Of a stretch of DNA of 41,410 nucleotides, positions 31,946 to 41,294 are shown piece after piece (the first letter of the stretch is position 1; each line of letters starts with the position of its first letter). The notes below the pieces were generated by a model. The model was not told the origin of the DNA, ran no database searches, and was given only the letters and a program-made list of their open reading frames with translations. The stretch is from Bacteroidales bacterium (lineage in GTDB: Bacteria > Bacteroidota > Bacteroidia > Bacteroidales > JAGOPY01): NCBI GenBank assembly GCA_023229505.1, contig JALNZD010000036.1:1-41410 (forward strand). The letters run 5' to 3'. The position numbers and the translations under genes are program-made.

Positions 31946-32926
31946 ATGAACAGTACTGAATATATTCTCGTTACAGGTGCTAACGGTTACCTTGGAAGTT
32001 ACGTCTGCCGTGAACTGATCCGTCAAGGATATAAGGTCATAGGGTTCAAGTGGGACCATTATGCTTCTGTTATCATTGACTACCCGGATATTGAATATAT
32101 CCGTTGCGACATCAGAGAAAAAATTCTTCCTCAGGTTGAAGATATCATTACAGGAAAAGAGATCGGTGCAATTATCAATACTGCAGCTCTGCTAGGGAGT
32201 TCAGACTATGAAAGAAACTTCACGGTCAATGCAAAAGGGGTTGAAAACATGATTGATTTTGCCCGTAAATCAGGCATCAGCCGGTTTATCCAGATCAGCA
32301 GTGTGGTTGTCCTCAAGACTTTCAAAGGGCCATACGGAGAAACTAAACTTATCGGCCAGCAATTGGTGGAAAAATCCGGATTGGATTTCACGGTCTTTAT
32401 CCCCGCAATGATCCTGGGACCGGAAGGCCTGGGCATCAACCGGATCCTTAAAAATGTATTTCGTTTCCCCTTTTTCGTTCCTTTGATAGGCCAGGGCTCC
32501 CAGACACAGCATCCTATTTTCGTAAAGGACTTTGCCCATTACATTGTCAAATCTATCCCTGAAAAAAAAGCCTTTGGCATGGTATACCAGATCGCCGGTG
32601 ACCAGGTAATCTCCTTCGGCGACCTGATCAGGCTGATCCTGAAAATAAAAGGTGAAAAAAGGATCTTCGTCAGTGTCCCACCTTCTTTTGCCAGAATAAT
32701 GGGCAGGTTCTTTCAAAAAACCCAGAAAGTCCCGTTGTTTACGGCAGAGCATGTCAAGGGCGTTATGCAGGATTCCAACCTTGATACCGCCCTGATTATC
32801 TCCGACATGGATTTTAAGCCGATGCCACTGGAATCTTCAATGGAATATTGTCTCACCCGGATTGGGGATAATTGGGATTTTTACCTGAATGCCCGCGAAG
32901 AAAAGACAGTTAAACTTGAAATTTGA
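31946..32926 (+). CDS. NAD-dependent epimerase/dehydratase (extended SDR)
   Basis: A 326-residue extended SDR. TGANGYLG is at residues 10-17, ISSV includes Ser118/119, and GPYGETK gives catalytic Tyr130 and Lys134. Such enzymes act on nucleotide sugars or related carbonyl compounds in the cytosol. The substrate cannot be assigned. The ATG at 31946 gives the normal short N-terminus; a TTG eight codons earlier is rejected. It lies 24 bases after the AT-rich glycosyltransferase, and converges with a GT2 gene whose end is nine bases away. Confidence 0.8.
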   Translation: MNSTEYILVTGANGYLGSYVCRELIRQGYKVIGFKWDHYASVIIDYPDIEYIRCDIREKILPQVEDIITGKEIGAIINTAALLGSSDYERNFTVNAKGVENMIDFARKSGISRFIQISSVVVLKTFKGPYGETKLIGQQLVEKSGLDFTVFIPAMILGPEGLGINRILKNVFRFPFFVPLIGQGSQTQHPIFVKDFAHYIVKSIPEKKAFGMVYQIAGDQVISFGDLIRLILKIKGEKRIFVSVPPSFARIMGRFFQKTQKVPLFTAEHVKGVMQDSNLDTALIISDMDFKPMPLESSMEYCLTRIGDNWDFYLNAREEKTVKLEI

Positions 32927-32935
32927 AATTTGGAA

Positions 32936-33694
32936 TTATCTCTTGTATTTTCTGTCAAAAATATTATATTTGATTATGCACCAGATCGCCCTGAAGCCGT
33001 CTTTTGCGCCAATCTTTTTGCCTTCTGAATAGGTTCTCCCATAATAAGATATGCCAACTTCATAAATCCTGATACCCGGAAAACGCCTGATTTTAGCTGT
33101 TACTTCGGGTTCAAAGCCAAACCTGTTCTCCTTGAAGGCTATTTTCTTGATTATTTCCGATCTGAACATTTTATAACAGGTTTCCATATCGGAAAGGTTC
33201 AGATTGGTAAACATATTTGAAAGAAATGTAAGCAACCTGTTTCCGATAGTATGCCAGAAAAAGAGAATACGGTGAGGTTTGCTGCCCATGAAGCGGGAGC
33301 CGTAAACCACATCCGCAAATCCATTTAACAGGGGCTTCAGCAGGTCATTGTATTCCTCAGGATCATATTCCAGGTCGGCGTCCTGGATAATAATGATATC
33401 ACCTTTTGCCTCCCGGATGCTACGGTGAAGGGCGGCGCCTTTTCCCATATTCCTGGGCTGATTATATAGAACAATCTCATGGTCAGGATGATCCGTTATA
33501 TATTTCCTGATTACTTCTTCAGTATTATCCTTTGAGTGATCATTTACAATAATGATTTCCTTTTCTGTCTGGCCGATAAGCTTCACAGCAAGCACTTTAT
33601 CCAGGATCTCATGGATAGTACAAGCTTCATTGTAAGCAGGAATGATTATCGACAATTTTTGGACTTTCATAGGTTTTTTGCTGATTACATTCAT
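32936..33694 (-). CDS. GT2 glycosyltransferase, DPM1-like without membrane tail
   Basis: A 252-residue family 2 glycosyltransferase: KLSIIIPAYNEA at 13-24, IVNDHSKDNT (49-58), and QDADLEYDP with the DAD motif at 105-107. SDMETCYKMFR at about 168-178 is the acceptor signature of dolichol/polyprenyl-phosphate mannose synthases. Unlike the enzyme at 26583 it has no C-terminal membrane helices. It begins with an ATGA overlap on the GT-C-like gene upstream, a sensible pair: one makes the lipid-linked sugar and the other uses it (inference). An alternative start is the ATG at 33670. Confidence 0.8.
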   Translation of the reverse strand: MNVISKKPMKVQKLSIIIPAYNEACTIHEILDKVLAVKLIGQTEKEIIIVNDHSKDNTEEVIRKYITDHPDHEIVLYNQPRNMGKGAALHRSIREAKGDIIIIQDADLEYDPEEYNDLLKPLLNGFADVVYGSRFMGSKPHRILFFWHTIGNRLLTFLSNMFTNLNLSDMETCYKMFRSEIIKKIAFKENRFGFEPEVTAKIRRFPGIRIYEVGISYYGRTYSEGKKIGAKDGFRAIWCIIKYNIFDRKYKR

Positions 33695-35526
33695 CTTTTC
33701 TCAAAGGCATCAACTGTTAATTCATCTATATAACAGGGCGATTTTCCCCGGTACCAGATATAAACTTCAAGCATATCACGAGTAGAGCGTACTTCAGGTG
33801 TGAGATAATCAAAAGAAAGCCGGTTCCACTGGCCTGGTTTTGCGTCGATGTTGAAATCCTGAAATCTAAAAGCCCGGTATTTGTATATCTTACCTTTATG
33901 TTTAAAATCCATCACCAGGAGCGCTTGATTCAGATCATTGATATCTGTCGGATAAATATAAATCCCGGCCCTGATCCAGGCATGATCCTTAGAAGTTATA
34001 TCCTTGTAAGGCATTCTAAATACAGGCGACCAGATATTCGCACTGTCCAGTTTAAAAGCAAATTTCCCCCTGTAAACTATACTGTCTTCAAGGTTTTTCT
34101 GATACTTGCTTTCCAAATCTTCATAACCCATAACCGATAAATTCTTCTTTTGATATTTTTCCTCCACAGTGAATGATTCTTTACTGACATCACCCCTGCT
34201 GACCAGCAGAAGTTCCCGGTCAGCATCTGTTACCCTTAATTTAAAGAAAGTGTTCAGATAATACTCCCTGGTCATCCGCGACCCGTCAATAACCCCTTTG
34301 AAAGTCTGATAGGTTTTAAAAAGGTTGAGAACGAGTACAAGAAATAACAGGAACAAAATAGCGTATTTCTGCATTTTTTTATATTGAAATACGGAACTGA
34401 CAAAGTAGCCTAATGGAATGGCCAGAACGGCATGTAATTCGATGAATGCCCTCCATCCAAAGCTTATCAGTGAAGAGTAGGATGCAATGAGGTATAAATT
34501 GGCAAGGAAAAATACCAAAATAGCCAGGAAGATTTTACGATTGGATCTGAAAAGCTGGATAAAGCCTATCGTAGCAAAGATCATCATCGTGCTGTACAGG
34601 TAAAATCCTTTTCTGAAGCCAAACAGTACATAAATAAACCTGGGATTGAAAATATCCAGTCCGGATTGTGCATCGTCATAAGCATTGTATATGAATTCCC
34701 CCGCATTAACTTTCCAGTAAAGAATTTGAGGAAGAACAGACAATGCAGCCGCAATGATAAGCACCAGGACATCACGATGATGTCTTTTCAGCAGATTTAT
34801 TTTTTCCTTTACAGCAGAAAGATTATCAATTCCCCATAATAACGGAATAAGGATAGCCAGCAGGCCGGAAGCCCTGCTAATAGCTGTCAGTCCAGTGATA
34901 AATCCTATGCAGGCTGCGGTTATCAGCCGTGGAGAGGTGTGCCAGCGAATGGTAAAATATAACAATGCCGTTACCAGGGTAAAAATATAGACATGCGGCG
35001 CATCATTACCAATGGTTATAAAGAAGAACAGGTTACTGCCAATGAAAAGCAAGATCATTGTAATGGCAACAATTTTATCACTGAAAAATTCAAGCAGCAC
35101 CTTCCTCATAAACCAGACTCCCAGCAGTGTATAGAAGATACCGCTTATAATAATTGCCCATTGATATGGCAGGGAAAAGCCATCTGCCGGGTACGAGGAA
35201 GAAAGGGCGTATAGATGTCCAATAAGGAAAAACGGTGCATAAAGGATGGCAATTCCCGAATAAAACCTGATCACCCAATTTCCTGCGGAAGTTTTCGAAA
35301 TCTGGTAAAGTGTGCCTGATGCCTTGTATTGCTCATTAACCTGATTGACCCAGCTGATGTCATGCAGACCGGGATCGTGATGGATCACCAGGCTTGGAAG
35401 GTATAAATAATAGCCGAAAACATCGTAAGAAAGAATCCTGGTTGGATGATAAGTAAGTCTTAAGGTGCTGAAAACAATAATGATGAATATCAGCGCCCCA
35501 AAGGACATCTTATTTTTAATCTTCAT
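33691..35526 (-). CDS. GT-C-like membrane glycosyltransferase with C-terminal beta domain
   Basis: A 611-residue protein. Residues about 10-420 hold ten or more helices with SYDVFGYYLYLP (Asp35) in the first loop and HLYALSSSYPADGFSLPY further on, matching the shorter paralogue at 25172. Residues about 480-611 form a soluble, probably extracytoplasmic domain that looks like a carbohydrate-binding jelly roll: AWIRAGIYIYP, GQWNRLSFDYLTP and YIDELTVDAFE. The likely job is transfer of a sugar from polyprenyl phosphate to an exported glycan or protein, with the tail binding the product; this is inferred. It is coupled to the downstream GT2 gene. Confidence 0.65.
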   Translation of the reverse strand: MKIKNKMSFGALIFIIIVFSTLRLTYHPTRILSYDVFGYYLYLPSLVIHHDPGLHDISWVNQVNEQYKASGTLYQISKTSAGNWVIRFYSGIAILYAPFFLIGHLYALSSSYPADGFSLPYQWAIIISGIFYTLLGVWFMRKVLLEFFSDKIVAITMILLFIGSNLFFFITIGNDAPHVYIFTLVTALLYFTIRWHTSPRLITAACIGFITGLTAISRASGLLAILIPLLWGIDNLSAVKEKINLLKRHHRDVLVLIIAAALSVLPQILYWKVNAGEFIYNAYDDAQSGLDIFNPRFIYVLFGFRKGFYLYSTMMIFATIGFIQLFRSNRKIFLAILVFFLANLYLIASYSSLISFGWRAFIELHAVLAIPLGYFVSSVFQYKKMQKYAILFLLFLVLVLNLFKTYQTFKGVIDGSRMTREYYLNTFFKLRVTDADRELLLVSRGDVSKESFTVEEKYQKKNLSVMGYEDLESKYQKNLEDSIVYRGKFAFKLDSANIWSPVFRMPYKDITSKDHAWIRAGIYIYPTDINDLNQALLVMDFKHKGKIYKYRAFRFQDFNIDAKPGQWNRLSFDYLTPEVRSTRDMLEVYIWYRGKSPCYIDELTVDAFEKR

Positions 35527-35636
35527 ACTTTCTATGAATTAGCATTTTCCTTACAAATTTGCCAAAAAAAACCGCCTGAAAAACAAATCCATGTTAAGTT
35601 GATCAGCTGATGTGCATCTTTTCAACCTTGAATGTT

Positions 35637-37460
35637 TCAATCTACCTGTTTCTTGCCTGTTGATAACAGATCCAGGCACAGACCATCAACCAGGATCTGA
35701 TGATCTCCCTGATATGAGACATTAAGTTTAATGCGCCCGCTCTCCGGAATTAGTGTGCTTACCTGGGTAAGCAGGCACATTTCAAACCATTGCCCCGGGG
35801 GGCTCTTAAAATATGAACCATTGATGGTTAAACATCTTTTCACTTCATTCTGATTATCAAGAACTGACATGATCAGGGTTATTTTATCCGGATCCTGATC
35901 CTTTTCATATAGCACCTTGGCCCTTGCCCGGACGATCGCTTTACTTTCCCTATTTAATGAGGCCAGTTTCATATTGTCTGATTTAATAGTGACCCATTGA
36001 TCCTCAGGATTTTGCGGCGGAACCTTCCTGAAAACTGCTGACATGTATTGCTGGCCCGTATGAAATTTCTTGTCAATTGCGGGAGAATTAACATCAAGCA
36101 ACCTGAAGCAGGGATTATTAAGAAGCTTTTCCAGAGGAATCCTATGCTCGAATTCGCCAAAATGGGTATCCCAAACCACGATGGAGCTATCACGCAATGA
36201 AAAGTCCGGCTGATCCGGATCCGGAAAATTCTTTTGCAGTCCGCGTGAATCATATGGATCTATTTCGAGGTAATAGGCCAGTTTTGGATCAAAATAATAG
36301 AGCGGATACCGGTCAAGGCCTTCCGTCCTGATATCATCTGCAGTTTCTTTCATCACCTGGTCTGACCAGGAAGGCCTGGCGGGGATTTTATGCAGGGTAT
36401 AAGGCACCCAAATCGTTATTAAAATAATAATGGGTGTGAAAATTGAACTGAAATATTTCCGGCGATCAAAAAAGGAATTTATCCTGTTCAGGCCGACCAG
36501 GGCCAGGAATCCACACAGGGGAAGCACACACGCCATGAATCTTGATGTGGCTAAAACGCCCATCATGCCCTGCCACCAGAGAAAACTGTGGGCCAGTATG
36601 AATCCGAACAAGGATGCCGGAATAAGATAATATTCCGTAAGCCGGGTTGTGGTAAGAGCGGGTTTCTTCTCCCGGAATAACGATATGACGAGTTGGATTA
36701 TGCCGATGACTGCCAGGATTGTCAGGGGAAATCCCAGAAGTTGATGAAATCTTTCCAGGTAGTACCAGAAACTGCCGCTGCCATATAATGCAGATCCCTT
36801 TTCGCTGTATGGCATTGCATTGAAAAACCATAGCAGGTCATGATAGCGAAAAGTACCAGCCAGGCTGAAAATGACAAATCCTGCGAACAGAAAAGGAATG
36901 GCCCTGTATTTCTTGACCAGTAGAAATGCCGCCAGGAAAATCACCAGGAACATAACGCCTTCCATCCTTGCAAACGGGAGGAATGAAATGATGACGGATG
37001 AAAGGATCATTTTTCCCTTCAGGAAGAAATAAATCCCTGCCACCAGAACCAGGGCAAAGAGAATTTCAGTAAGGCTGGTAAGGATGTTGACCATATATAC
37101 CGGTGCAAAAAGGGCAAAAGGAATAGCCGCCAGTGCAAAACGGTATTTAAGAAAACGTCCCATGCGAAAGATCAGCCAGGCGGTAGTAAGGGCGCACAGG
37201 ATATTGAAAAAAACAGCTCCCCCCAACCCAAACTGGGCAAATGGTGAGCATAAGATCGTAAAGAGGGGTTTCCCCCAGTGGTCAAGTAAAAGACATGGAT
37301 GCTGAAATGAATACCTGGCGATCAGGTAATGGTTGACAGAATCGGTTTCTCCGAAAAGTCCGTCAGATAGTAAAAAAAGGATCATTAAATAAAGACCGGA
37401 AAGAAAGAGCAGTATAATAGCCCATTGTTCCTGGCTGTATTTTCTATAAAGTTTATTCAT
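35637..37460 (-). CDS. Membrane glycosyltransferase-like protein with C-terminal beta domain
   Basis: A 607-residue polytopic protein of PMT/GT-C type. GETDSVNHYLIA near residues 37-48 supplies the first-loop acidic residues (Glu38, Asp40), and about ten helices extend to roughly residue 350. The tail (about 480-600) is a soluble beta-rich domain: SKAIVRARAKVLY, SPPGQWFEMCLL, and GDHQILVDGLCLDLL, like the tail of the 33691-35526 protein in layout. Its ATG overlaps the end of murF-alr by eight bases, so it is probably translated from the same message. The 110-base gap to the next gene shows no convincing promoter or terminator. Confidence 0.6.
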   Translation of the reverse strand: MNKLYRKYSQEQWAIILLFLSGLYLMILFLLSDGLFGETDSVNHYLIARYSFQHPCLLLDHWGKPLFTILCSPFAQFGLGGAVFFNILCALTTAWLIFRMGRFLKYRFALAAIPFALFAPVYMVNILTSLTEILFALVLVAGIYFFLKGKMILSSVIISFLPFARMEGVMFLVIFLAAFLLVKKYRAIPFLFAGFVIFSLAGTFRYHDLLWFFNAMPYSEKGSALYGSGSFWYYLERFHQLLGFPLTILAVIGIIQLVISLFREKKPALTTTRLTEYYLIPASLFGFILAHSFLWWQGMMGVLATSRFMACVLPLCGFLALVGLNRINSFFDRRKYFSSIFTPIIILITIWVPYTLHKIPARPSWSDQVMKETADDIRTEGLDRYPLYYFDPKLAYYLEIDPYDSRGLQKNFPDPDQPDFSLRDSSIVVWDTHFGEFEHRIPLEKLLNNPCFRLLDVNSPAIDKKFHTGQQYMSAVFRKVPPQNPEDQWVTIKSDNMKLASLNRESKAIVRARAKVLYEKDQDPDKITLIMSVLDNQNEVKRCLTINGSYFKSPPGQWFEMCLLTQVSTLIPESGRIKLNVSYQGDHQILVDGLCLDLLSTGKKQVD

Positions 37461-39939
37461 GATAATAAACCCGTTTTACCCTTCGCGATAATCCGGCCAG
37501 CACCTCATAGGGTATGGTTTCCATTTCATTGGCAAGATCCTGCAAAGGCCTTTCCGGGCCGAAAATAATGACTTCGTCACCTTCCGCCGCGTCAATTCCC
37601 GTGATATCAAGCATGCATATATCCATACAGACATTTCCTACCAGTGGTACCAGCCTGCCTCCGACCAGCAGGTGGCCTTTCCCGTTACTCAGCCTTCGGC
37701 TGAGCCCATCGGCATAACCAATGGGAACGATAGCCAGCCTGAGTTCCTGTTCCGAACTAAAAGCCCGGTTGTACCCGATGGTTTCCCCTGCATTGATATT
37801 TTTTATCTGGGAGATGGTAGATTTCAACCGCGCCACCGACTCAAGCCTGGGCTGCTCTTCATCAAGGCTGGCAATTCCATAGAGACTGATCCCCAGCCGG
37901 ACCATATTGTACTGTGCTTCCGGGTAACGTGTGATGCCTGCAGAATTCAGGATATGCATCATCACCGGGTGGCCGGTTTGTGAAATGATCCTGCGGCCCA
38001 TTTTCTCGAAAACCTCTATCTGAAGTCGGGTGAATCTTTCCTCTGCCGGGTCTTCGCTGGCAGCAAGATGCGAGAACACCGATTGCAAATAGATCATCCG
38101 GTTTGCCTGGAGTTTCTCTATCAGGCCCGATATTTCATCTTCCATAAAACCCAGCCGGTGCATGCCGGAATCAAGCTTTATATGGATCTTTACCGGCTTG
38201 TCCTTTGGCAGGATATTCTTTTTTATTGCCTTTTCGAGCTTTTCCAGGATGCGGTGACTGTAAATTTCAGGCTCAAGGTTGTGCTGGATGATCGAATCAA
38301 AACTTTCCTCATCCGGGTTCATTACCATAATTGGTACAGTTATCCCGGCTTTCCTCAATTCGACCCCTTCATCGGTATAAGCTACAGCAAGGTAATCAAT
38401 ACGGTGGAACTGCAATGCATTGGCCACCTCAAAACTTCCGATCCCGTAGGAAAAAGCCTTGACCATCGCCATGATCTTCGTTTCAGGTTTCAGCAAAGAG
38501 CGGTAATAGTTCAGGTTATGTTCAAGGGCATTCAGGTTGATCTCCAGTACCGTTTCGTGGGTTTTCTGCTGGAGCGCCTGGCTTATCTGTTCAAATTCGA
38601 ATATACGGGCCCCTTTAAGCAGGATGACTTCATTGCTGAAAGCGGCGAAGGAAAAACGCTGAAGAAATTCTTCCGTGGTCAGGTAAAAATCCTTATCCAT
38701 GTTGAATTTATCGGCTTGCCTTGTTATGGCCGGGCCAATCCCGATCAGCCGGTCGATCTTTTTACTCTTAATGATCGCAGCGATCCCGCCGTAAAGCTCA
38801 TCCTCATCCTTGCCGCTTTGAAGGATATCAGAGATGATAATGGTTTTCTTCATGTGATCGGCTTGCTGACGCAGAAAATCAATGGCAATGCTGAGTGAAT
38901 TAATATCGGAATTGTAACTGTCGTTGATGATAGTGCAGTGATTGATCCCATCTTTAAGTTCCAGCCGCATTGCGATCGGCTGCAGGTTCTCAAACCGCTG
39001 TGCAAGCCGCTCCGGATCATATCCAAGAAGCAACATGACGGCCCAGCAATGAATCGCATTTTCTATGGAAGCATCATCGGCAAAGGGAATCCGGATCGTC
39101 AACTCTTTCCCTTTATAAACACCTTTGATGAAAGTATTCTGGGAATCATCTTTTTTGACATTCCGGATATAAAGATCAGCTTCTTGCTTGAAACTCCAGG
39201 TAAAAGATTTGATATTCTTTAAAATCCCGGAGCGGATAATTACTTCCCTGACTTCAGGGTGATCCATACAATACACCAGGGTTTCAACGTGAGTGAAAAG
39301 ATTTAGTTTTTCACCGACTTTCTGCTGCAGGCTCATGAAATTCTCGCCATGCGCTTCACCGATATTTGTGAATATGCCTATGGTGGGCCTGATGATTGTC
39401 TCCAGTTTGTCCATCTCATCCGGCTCTGAAATACCGGCTTCAAAAATGGCTATTTCATAAGGGTTATCTATCTGCCAGACCGAGAGGGGCACTCCAATCT
39501 GTGAATTGTAACTCTTTGGGCTGCGAATCGTTTTTTTATCCTTGCTCAGAAGTTGATAAAGCCATTCCTTAATAACAGTTTTTCCATTACTGCCGGTTAT
39601 CCCGATTACCGGGATATTGAATTTTTCCCTGTGCACGCGGGCCAGGGCCTGTAAAGCTTGAAGAGTACTTTTTACAAGGATGAAATTAGCTTCAGGATAT
39701 GATTCAATGTCTGAAGGGACCTTTGTGACGACAAAATCTCTTAAACCCCTGCTGTAAAGTTCAGGTATGTATTTATGCCCGTCGTTTCGCTTGCTTGATA
39801 ATGCAAAAAAGAGGCAATTATCCGGGGAAATCAATTTACGGCTGTCGATAAGGATGTCCCGGATGACTCTTTTAAAATAAGGTTCACTGGCCGGTTTGCC
39901 GTTAACAATGGTGATAATTTCAGAAACAGGATATTCCAT
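37453..39939 (-). CDS. Bifunctional MurF ligase / alanine racemase fusion
   Basis: An 828-residue fusion typical of Bacteroidota. The MurF half (about 1-455) adds D-Ala-D-Ala to UDP-MurNAc-tripeptide and has the ATP loop GITGSNGKT (113-121). The Alr half (about 462-828) makes D-alanine and has the PLP lysine Lys494 in MAMVKAFSYG and catalytic Tyr723 in IGYNRAF; the lysine context reads AFSYG where many racemases have ADAYG, and FSYG-type variants are, as I recall, common in the fused form. Both act in the cytosol on peptidoglycan precursors. It lies 26 bases after pdxA and overlaps the following membrane glycosyltransferase gene. Confidence 0.95.
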   Translation of the reverse strand: MEYPVSEIITIVNGKPASEPYFKRVIRDILIDSRKLISPDNCLFFALSSKRNDGHKYIPELYSRGLRDFVVTKVPSDIESYPEANFILVKSTLQALQALARVHREKFNIPVIGITGSNGKTVIKEWLYQLLSKDKKTIRSPKSYNSQIGVPLSVWQIDNPYEIAIFEAGISEPDEMDKLETIIRPTIGIFTNIGEAHGENFMSLQQKVGEKLNLFTHVETLVYCMDHPEVREVIIRSGILKNIKSFTWSFKQEADLYIRNVKKDDSQNTFIKGVYKGKELTIRIPFADDASIENAIHCWAVMLLLGYDPERLAQRFENLQPIAMRLELKDGINHCTIINDSYNSDINSLSIAIDFLRQQADHMKKTIIISDILQSGKDEDELYGGIAAIIKSKKIDRLIGIGPAITRQADKFNMDKDFYLTTEEFLQRFSFAAFSNEVILLKGARIFEFEQISQALQQKTHETVLEINLNALEHNLNYYRSLLKPETKIMAMVKAFSYGIGSFEVANALQFHRIDYLAVAYTDEGVELRKAGITVPIMVMNPDEESFDSIIQHNLEPEIYSHRILEKLEKAIKKNILPKDKPVKIHIKLDSGMHRLGFMEDEISGLIEKLQANRMIYLQSVFSHLAASEDPAEERFTRLQIEVFEKMGRRIISQTGHPVMMHILNSAGITRYPEAQYNMVRLGISLYGIASLDEEQPRLESVARLKSTISQIKNINAGETIGYNRAFSSEQELRLAIVPIGYADGLSRRLSNGKGHLLVGGRLVPLVGNVCMDICMLDITGIDAAEGDEVIIFGPERPLQDLANEMETIPYEVLAGLSRRVKRVYYHE

Positions 39940-39965
39940 AATGGGTAAGGATTATAAATGCCGGA

Positions 39966-41126
39966 TTACTGACCAGCGATCAGGGCTCCGGGATTCTCAT
40001 CCTCTGTGGCATGGGGTATTTCCTTTTCAATAACAGCATCGGTGCTGTATTCTATATCCTTAAGGTAGTTTTGCAGTGGATGGCGGTTAAGTTCATCAAA
40101 ATCTTTCCGTTTATTGAAAATGTCGACAGCCAGTAAGACAGCTTCGCGGAATGAGTTCGGCGAAGCTTCATTTTTCCCGGTAATATCATAAGCCGTTCCA
40201 TGGGCAGGGGAAGTCCTGACAAAGGGAAGACCGGCAGTGAAGTTAATGCCTCTGTCGAATGACAAGGTTTTAAACGGGATCATGCCCTGGTCATGGTACA
40301 TGGCAAGGATTCCGTCGAATTTCAGATAATTGTCGGAACCGAAAAATCCATCAGCGGAATAGGGCCCGTAAACGATCCAGTTGCGATTCCAGGCCTGCTC
40401 GACTGCCGGGGTGATCACCTGCTCCTCTTCAAGGCCGATGACACCGAGGTCGCCTGCATGGGGGTTGAGGCCAAGCAGGGCTATTTTCGGCTTCCTGATA
40501 CCAAAATCACAGGTCAGGCTGCGGTTCATGAGCTCTATCTTCTTGAGCAACAGCTCGGTAGTGATAGTGCCCGGGACATCTTTCAGCGGGATATGGCCGG
40601 TGATCACCCCAACCCGGAGCTTGTCGCAAACCATCAGCATCAGATGGTCCTTGCTGCCGGCTTTGTCAGCTAAGTATTCGCTGTGCCCGGGGAACCTGAA
40701 GTTCGCCGTCTGCATATTTTTTTTATTGATCGGGGCAGTTACCAGTACATCGATATGATGCTTCAATAAATCCTGGGTTGCAGCTTCGAGTGCCATGAAA
40801 GCAAGCTGGCCGGCTATTTCGGTCGATTTACCCAGGTCAATTTTCACCTCATCATGCGTTACATTAACGATGTTCACCCTTTTGGAAATAGCAGAGTCTG
40901 CATTTTTGACCAGGTTGAAATTGATTTCGCTGATATTTAAGGATTTTCTATGGTAGGAAGCGACTTTTGAAGACCCATATACTACCGGAGTGATTGACTC
41001 GAGGATTCTCAAATCCTGGAAAGTTTTCATGATGATCTCATAGCCGATCCCGTTCAGGTCACCATGTGTGATCCCCACTTTCACGCGTTCGGCATCTGTC
41101 CGTTGTTTTTCTTCAAACTGTTCCAT
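39966..41126 (-). CDS. pdxA: 4-hydroxythreonine-4-phosphate dehydrogenase
   Basis: A 386-residue PdxA. HGDLNGIGYE (21-30), PGHSEYLA with metal ligand His148, NPHAGDLG with His223 and MYHDQGMIPFK with His278 match the family. It oxidises 4-phosphohydroxy-L-threonine in the DXP-dependent vitamin B6 route. It is somewhat longer than the roughly 330-residue enzymes, mainly through an N-terminal tail and a C-terminal extension of about 30 residues after the DIFNKRKDF helix. It has its own promoter candidate and is followed by murF-alr. Confidence 0.95.
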   Translation of the reverse strand: MEQFEEKQRTDAERVKVGITHGDLNGIGYEIIMKTFQDLRILESITPVVYGSSKVASYHRKSLNISEINFNLVKNADSAISKRVNIVNVTHDEVKIDLGKSTEIAGQLAFMALEAATQDLLKHHIDVLVTAPINKKNMQTANFRFPGHSEYLADKAGSKDHLMLMVCDKLRVGVITGHIPLKDVPGTITTELLLKKIELMNRSLTCDFGIRKPKIALLGLNPHAGDLGVIGLEEEQVITPAVEQAWNRNWIVYGPYSADGFFGSDNYLKFDGILAMYHDQGMIPFKTLSFDRGINFTAGLPFVRTSPAHGTAYDITGKNEASPNSFREAVLLAVDIFNKRKDFDELNRHPLQNYLKDIEYSTDAVIEKEIPHATEDENPGALIAGQ

Positions 41127-41143
41127 TATGATCTGCTTTGTGA

Positions 41144-41151
41144 CAAAGATA
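41144..41151 (-). promoter_or_regulatory. Candidate -7 promoter element for pdxA
   Basis: On the minus strand this reads TATCTTTG, an exact TAnnTTTG match, 17 bases before the pdxA ATG. The -33 element is not obvious. Confidence 0.45.
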
Positions 41152-41204
41152 AATTGATTTTAACATACTGTTTCTCATTAAGGGATTTTATTACTACAAT
41201 CCTC

Positions 41205-41294
41205 CAAGCTCCCATGCCTCCATGCCCCCAAGCCTTAATTATTTATCTTATTAACTTAAACTTTTCACTTTGAACTTTGAACTTTGAACTTTGA
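41205..41294. repeat. Tandem 8-base and 7-base repeats downstream of the last gene
   Basis: Four 8-base units, CAAGCTCC, CATGCCTC, CATGCCCC and CAAGCCTT, occupy 41205-41236. Thirty bases further on, four exact 7-base units ACTTTGA occupy 41267-41294. The rest of the final 280 bases is AT-rich with no gene I can support; a plus-strand gene may begin beyond the window. Confidence 0.8.

Noticed and set aside
38068..38898. A 276-codon open frame antisense to murF-alr
   Set aside because: It lies wholly inside a clearly real gene on the other strand and shows no family features.
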